This document shows positions 6,648-7,621 of a stretch of DNA of 7,621 nucleotides, piece after piece. The stretch comes from Solirubrobacterales bacterium (GTDB lineage Bacteria; Actinomycetota; Thermoleophilia; Solirubrobacterales; Solirubrobacteraceae). The notes below the pieces were generated by a model. The model had not been told where the DNA came from, made no database searches, and saw nothing but the letters and a program-made list of their open reading frames with translations. How positions within the stretch are numbered: position 1 is the stretch's first letter; every line of letters begins with the position of its first letter. The DNA is taken from contig JAFAZB010000339.1 in assembly GCA_019240015.1 (NCBI GenBank), positions 1 through 7,621 of the forward strand, in the 5' to 3' direction. The position numbers and the translations under genes were made by a program.

Positions 6648-6653
6648 TAGCGT
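6648..6653 (+). promoter_or_regulatory. Likely -10 box (TAGCGT) for the ThDP enzyme gene
   Basis: TAGCGT fits TANNNT and ends eight bases before GTG 6662. There is no purine-rich ribosome site between them. Transcription would begin around 6660-6662, so the mRNA would be leaderless or nearly so. The gene therefore probably has its own promoter even though it lies only 55 bases after the DsbA-fold gene. Confidence 0.45.
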
Positions 6654-6661
6654 CTCGCACC

Positions 6662-7621
6662 GTGGCGACCGACACCGACACCCAGGTCCACGGGGGCCGG
6701 CTGGTGGCGCGGCGGCTGAAGGCGCACGGCGTCACCAAGCTGTTCACGCTCTCGGGCGGGCATCTGTTCTCGATCTACGACGGCTGTCGCGCGGAGGGGA
6801 TCGAGCTCGTCGACGTGCGCCACGAGCAGTCGGCGGCGTTCGCGGCCGAGGGGTGGGCGAAGGTGACCCGCTCGCCGGGCGTCTGCGCGCTGACCGCCGG
6901 CCCGGGCGTGACCAACGGGATGAGCGCGATCGCGTCGGCGTCGCAGAACCACTCGCCGGTGCTGGTCCTGGGCGGGCGGGCGCCGGCCTTCAGGTGGGGC
7001 CAGGGCTCGCTTCAGGAGATCGACCACGTCCCGTTCGTGCGCCCGCTGGTGAAGCTCGCCGCGACGCCCGACGGCCCCGCGGAGATGCCTGCGCTGATCG
7101 ACGAGGCGCTCAGCGCCGCGATCACGCCGCACTCGGGCCCGACGTTCCTCGACTTCCCGCTCGACCACGTGTTCACCGAAGCCGCCGAGCCCGGCCCGCC
7201 CGAGCCGCTGCCCCGACCGTGGGAGGGACCCGGCGCCGATTTCAGGGCGCTCGAGCAGGCCGCCGCAGTGCTCCGCGACGCCGAGCGCCCGGTGGTGATG
7301 GCCGGCAGCGGCCTGTACTGGGGGAGGGGGGAGCAGCAGCTATGCGAGCTCGCGGAGCGCCTACGGATCCCCGTGTTCCTGAACGGCCTCGGACGCGGCT
7401 GCCTGGCCGCCGACCACGAGCTGTTCTTCTCGCGCGCGCGCGCGGCCGGGCTTGGCCAGGCCGACGCCGCGCTCGTGATCGGCGTGCCGCTCGACTTCCG
7501 CCTCGGCTTCGGCGCCTCGTTCGCCCCCGAGGCGCAGATCGTGGTGATCGACGTCGCCGAGCCCGAGCGCGATCACCCCCGGCCGATCGCCGCCGAGCTC
7601 TACGGCGCGCTGCCGGCGACG
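6662..7621 (+). CDS. Thiamine-diphosphate enzyme, acetolactate synthase / 2-hydroxyacyl-CoA lyase superfamily (3' end outside window)
   Basis: The frame is open from GTG 6662 to the window end: 320 residues of an enzyme that usually has about 550. The N-terminal pyrimidine-binding domain (about 8-175) contains LFTLSGGHLFSIYDG (27-41), then VRHEQSAAFAAEGWAKV with E55 as the conserved glutamate that activates the cofactor. It continues with LTAGPGVTNGMSAIASA (77-93) and GQGSLQEIDHVPFVRP (113-128). The central domain begins near residue 193 (DFRALEQAAAVLRDAERPVVMAGSG) and continues through RIPVFLNGLGRGCLAADHELF. The cofactor-binding domain with the GDG...N motif lies beyond the window. The QGSLQEIDH segment resembles the acetolactate synthase-like and oxalyl-/2-hydroxyacyl-CoA lyase branches, which cannot be told apart here, so no gene symbol is given. 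GTG 6662 is chosen because the domain begins eight residues later and a -10 element stands just in front. Confidence 0.88.
   Translation, partial: MATDTDTQVHGGRLVARRLKAHGVTKLFTLSGGHLFSIYDGCRAEGIELVDVRHEQSAAFAAEGWAKVTRSPGVCALTAGPGVTNGMSAIASASQNHSPVLVLGGRAPAFRWGQGSLQEIDHVPFVRPLVKLAATPDGPAEMPALIDEALSAAITPHSGPTFLDFPLDHVFTEAAEPGPPEPLPRPWEGPGADFRALEQAAAVLRDAERPVVMAGSGLYWGRGEQQLCELAERLRIPVFLNGLGRGCLAADHELFFSRARAAGLGQADAALVIGVPLDFRLGFGASFAPEAQIVVIDVAEPERDHPRPIAAELYGALPAT

Noticed and set aside
5851..6747. Minus-strand open frame opposite the DsbA-fold gene
   Set aside because: Arg/Ala/Gly-rich with no motif; the plus strand has a coherent thioredoxin-like fold.
1..7621. tRNA, rRNA, CRISPR array, insertion sequence or phage genes
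   Set aside because: No cloverleaf-like sequence, spaced repeats, transposase motif or terminal inverted repeats were recognised on either strand.

Overview
The window is uniformly GC-rich and densely coding, with tandem MCE genes in a fully coupled operon. This fits a high-GC actinobacterium. The MCE proteins with N-terminal membrane anchors, the HxlR regulator carrying a lipid-binding-like tail and the apparent leaderless TANNNT promoters suggest the Thermoleophilia/Solirubrobacterales side of the phylum, but that placement is an inference made without a database search.

Left part (2-4959, + strand): the 3' end of an MCE (mammalian cell entry / MlaD-like) operon. It holds the C-terminal end of one MCE protein and three complete MCE proteins of 522, 498 and 485 residues. 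Gene junctions are extremely tight (ATGA overlap, 1-base gap, TGATG overlap), so they are almost certainly translated in a coupled way. Each complete protein has a short basic or polar N-terminus, one transmembrane anchor, one MCE domain, a long helical part and a C-terminal region with a cysteine pair. Such proteins assemble into a lipid-conducting tube next to a YrbE/MlaE permease, which must lie upstream of the window.

Middle (4960-5870): a 44-base convergent gap with a 14-base tandem direct repeat, then a minus-strand HxlR-type winged-helix regulator fused to a C-terminal SCP2-like domain. Its start is a real problem: the only usual start codon in frame is a distant TTG that lies inside the divergent gene. 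A perfect inverted repeat (GTAACG-N5-CGTTAC) lies in the divergent region and overlaps the likely -10 box of the next gene, so it is a good candidate operator.

Right part (5863-7621, + strand): a DsbA-fold / 2-hydroxychromene-2-carboxylate-isomerase-like protein with a single-cysteine CPFS motif, then the first 320 residues of a thiamine-diphosphate enzyme of the acetolactate synthase / 2-hydroxyacyl-CoA lyase superfamily, cut by the window end. Both have TANNNT elements a few bases before their start codons and no Shine-Dalgarno, which suggests leaderless transcripts.

How they may work together: the MCE proteins import a lipid-like substrate. The regulator, which has no cysteine in its conserved part but has an SCP2-like tail, could sense a lipid or hydrophobic ligand and control the divergent DsbA-fold gene and perhaps itself. 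Whether the MCE operon and the thiamine enzyme belong to the same pathway cannot be decided from this window.
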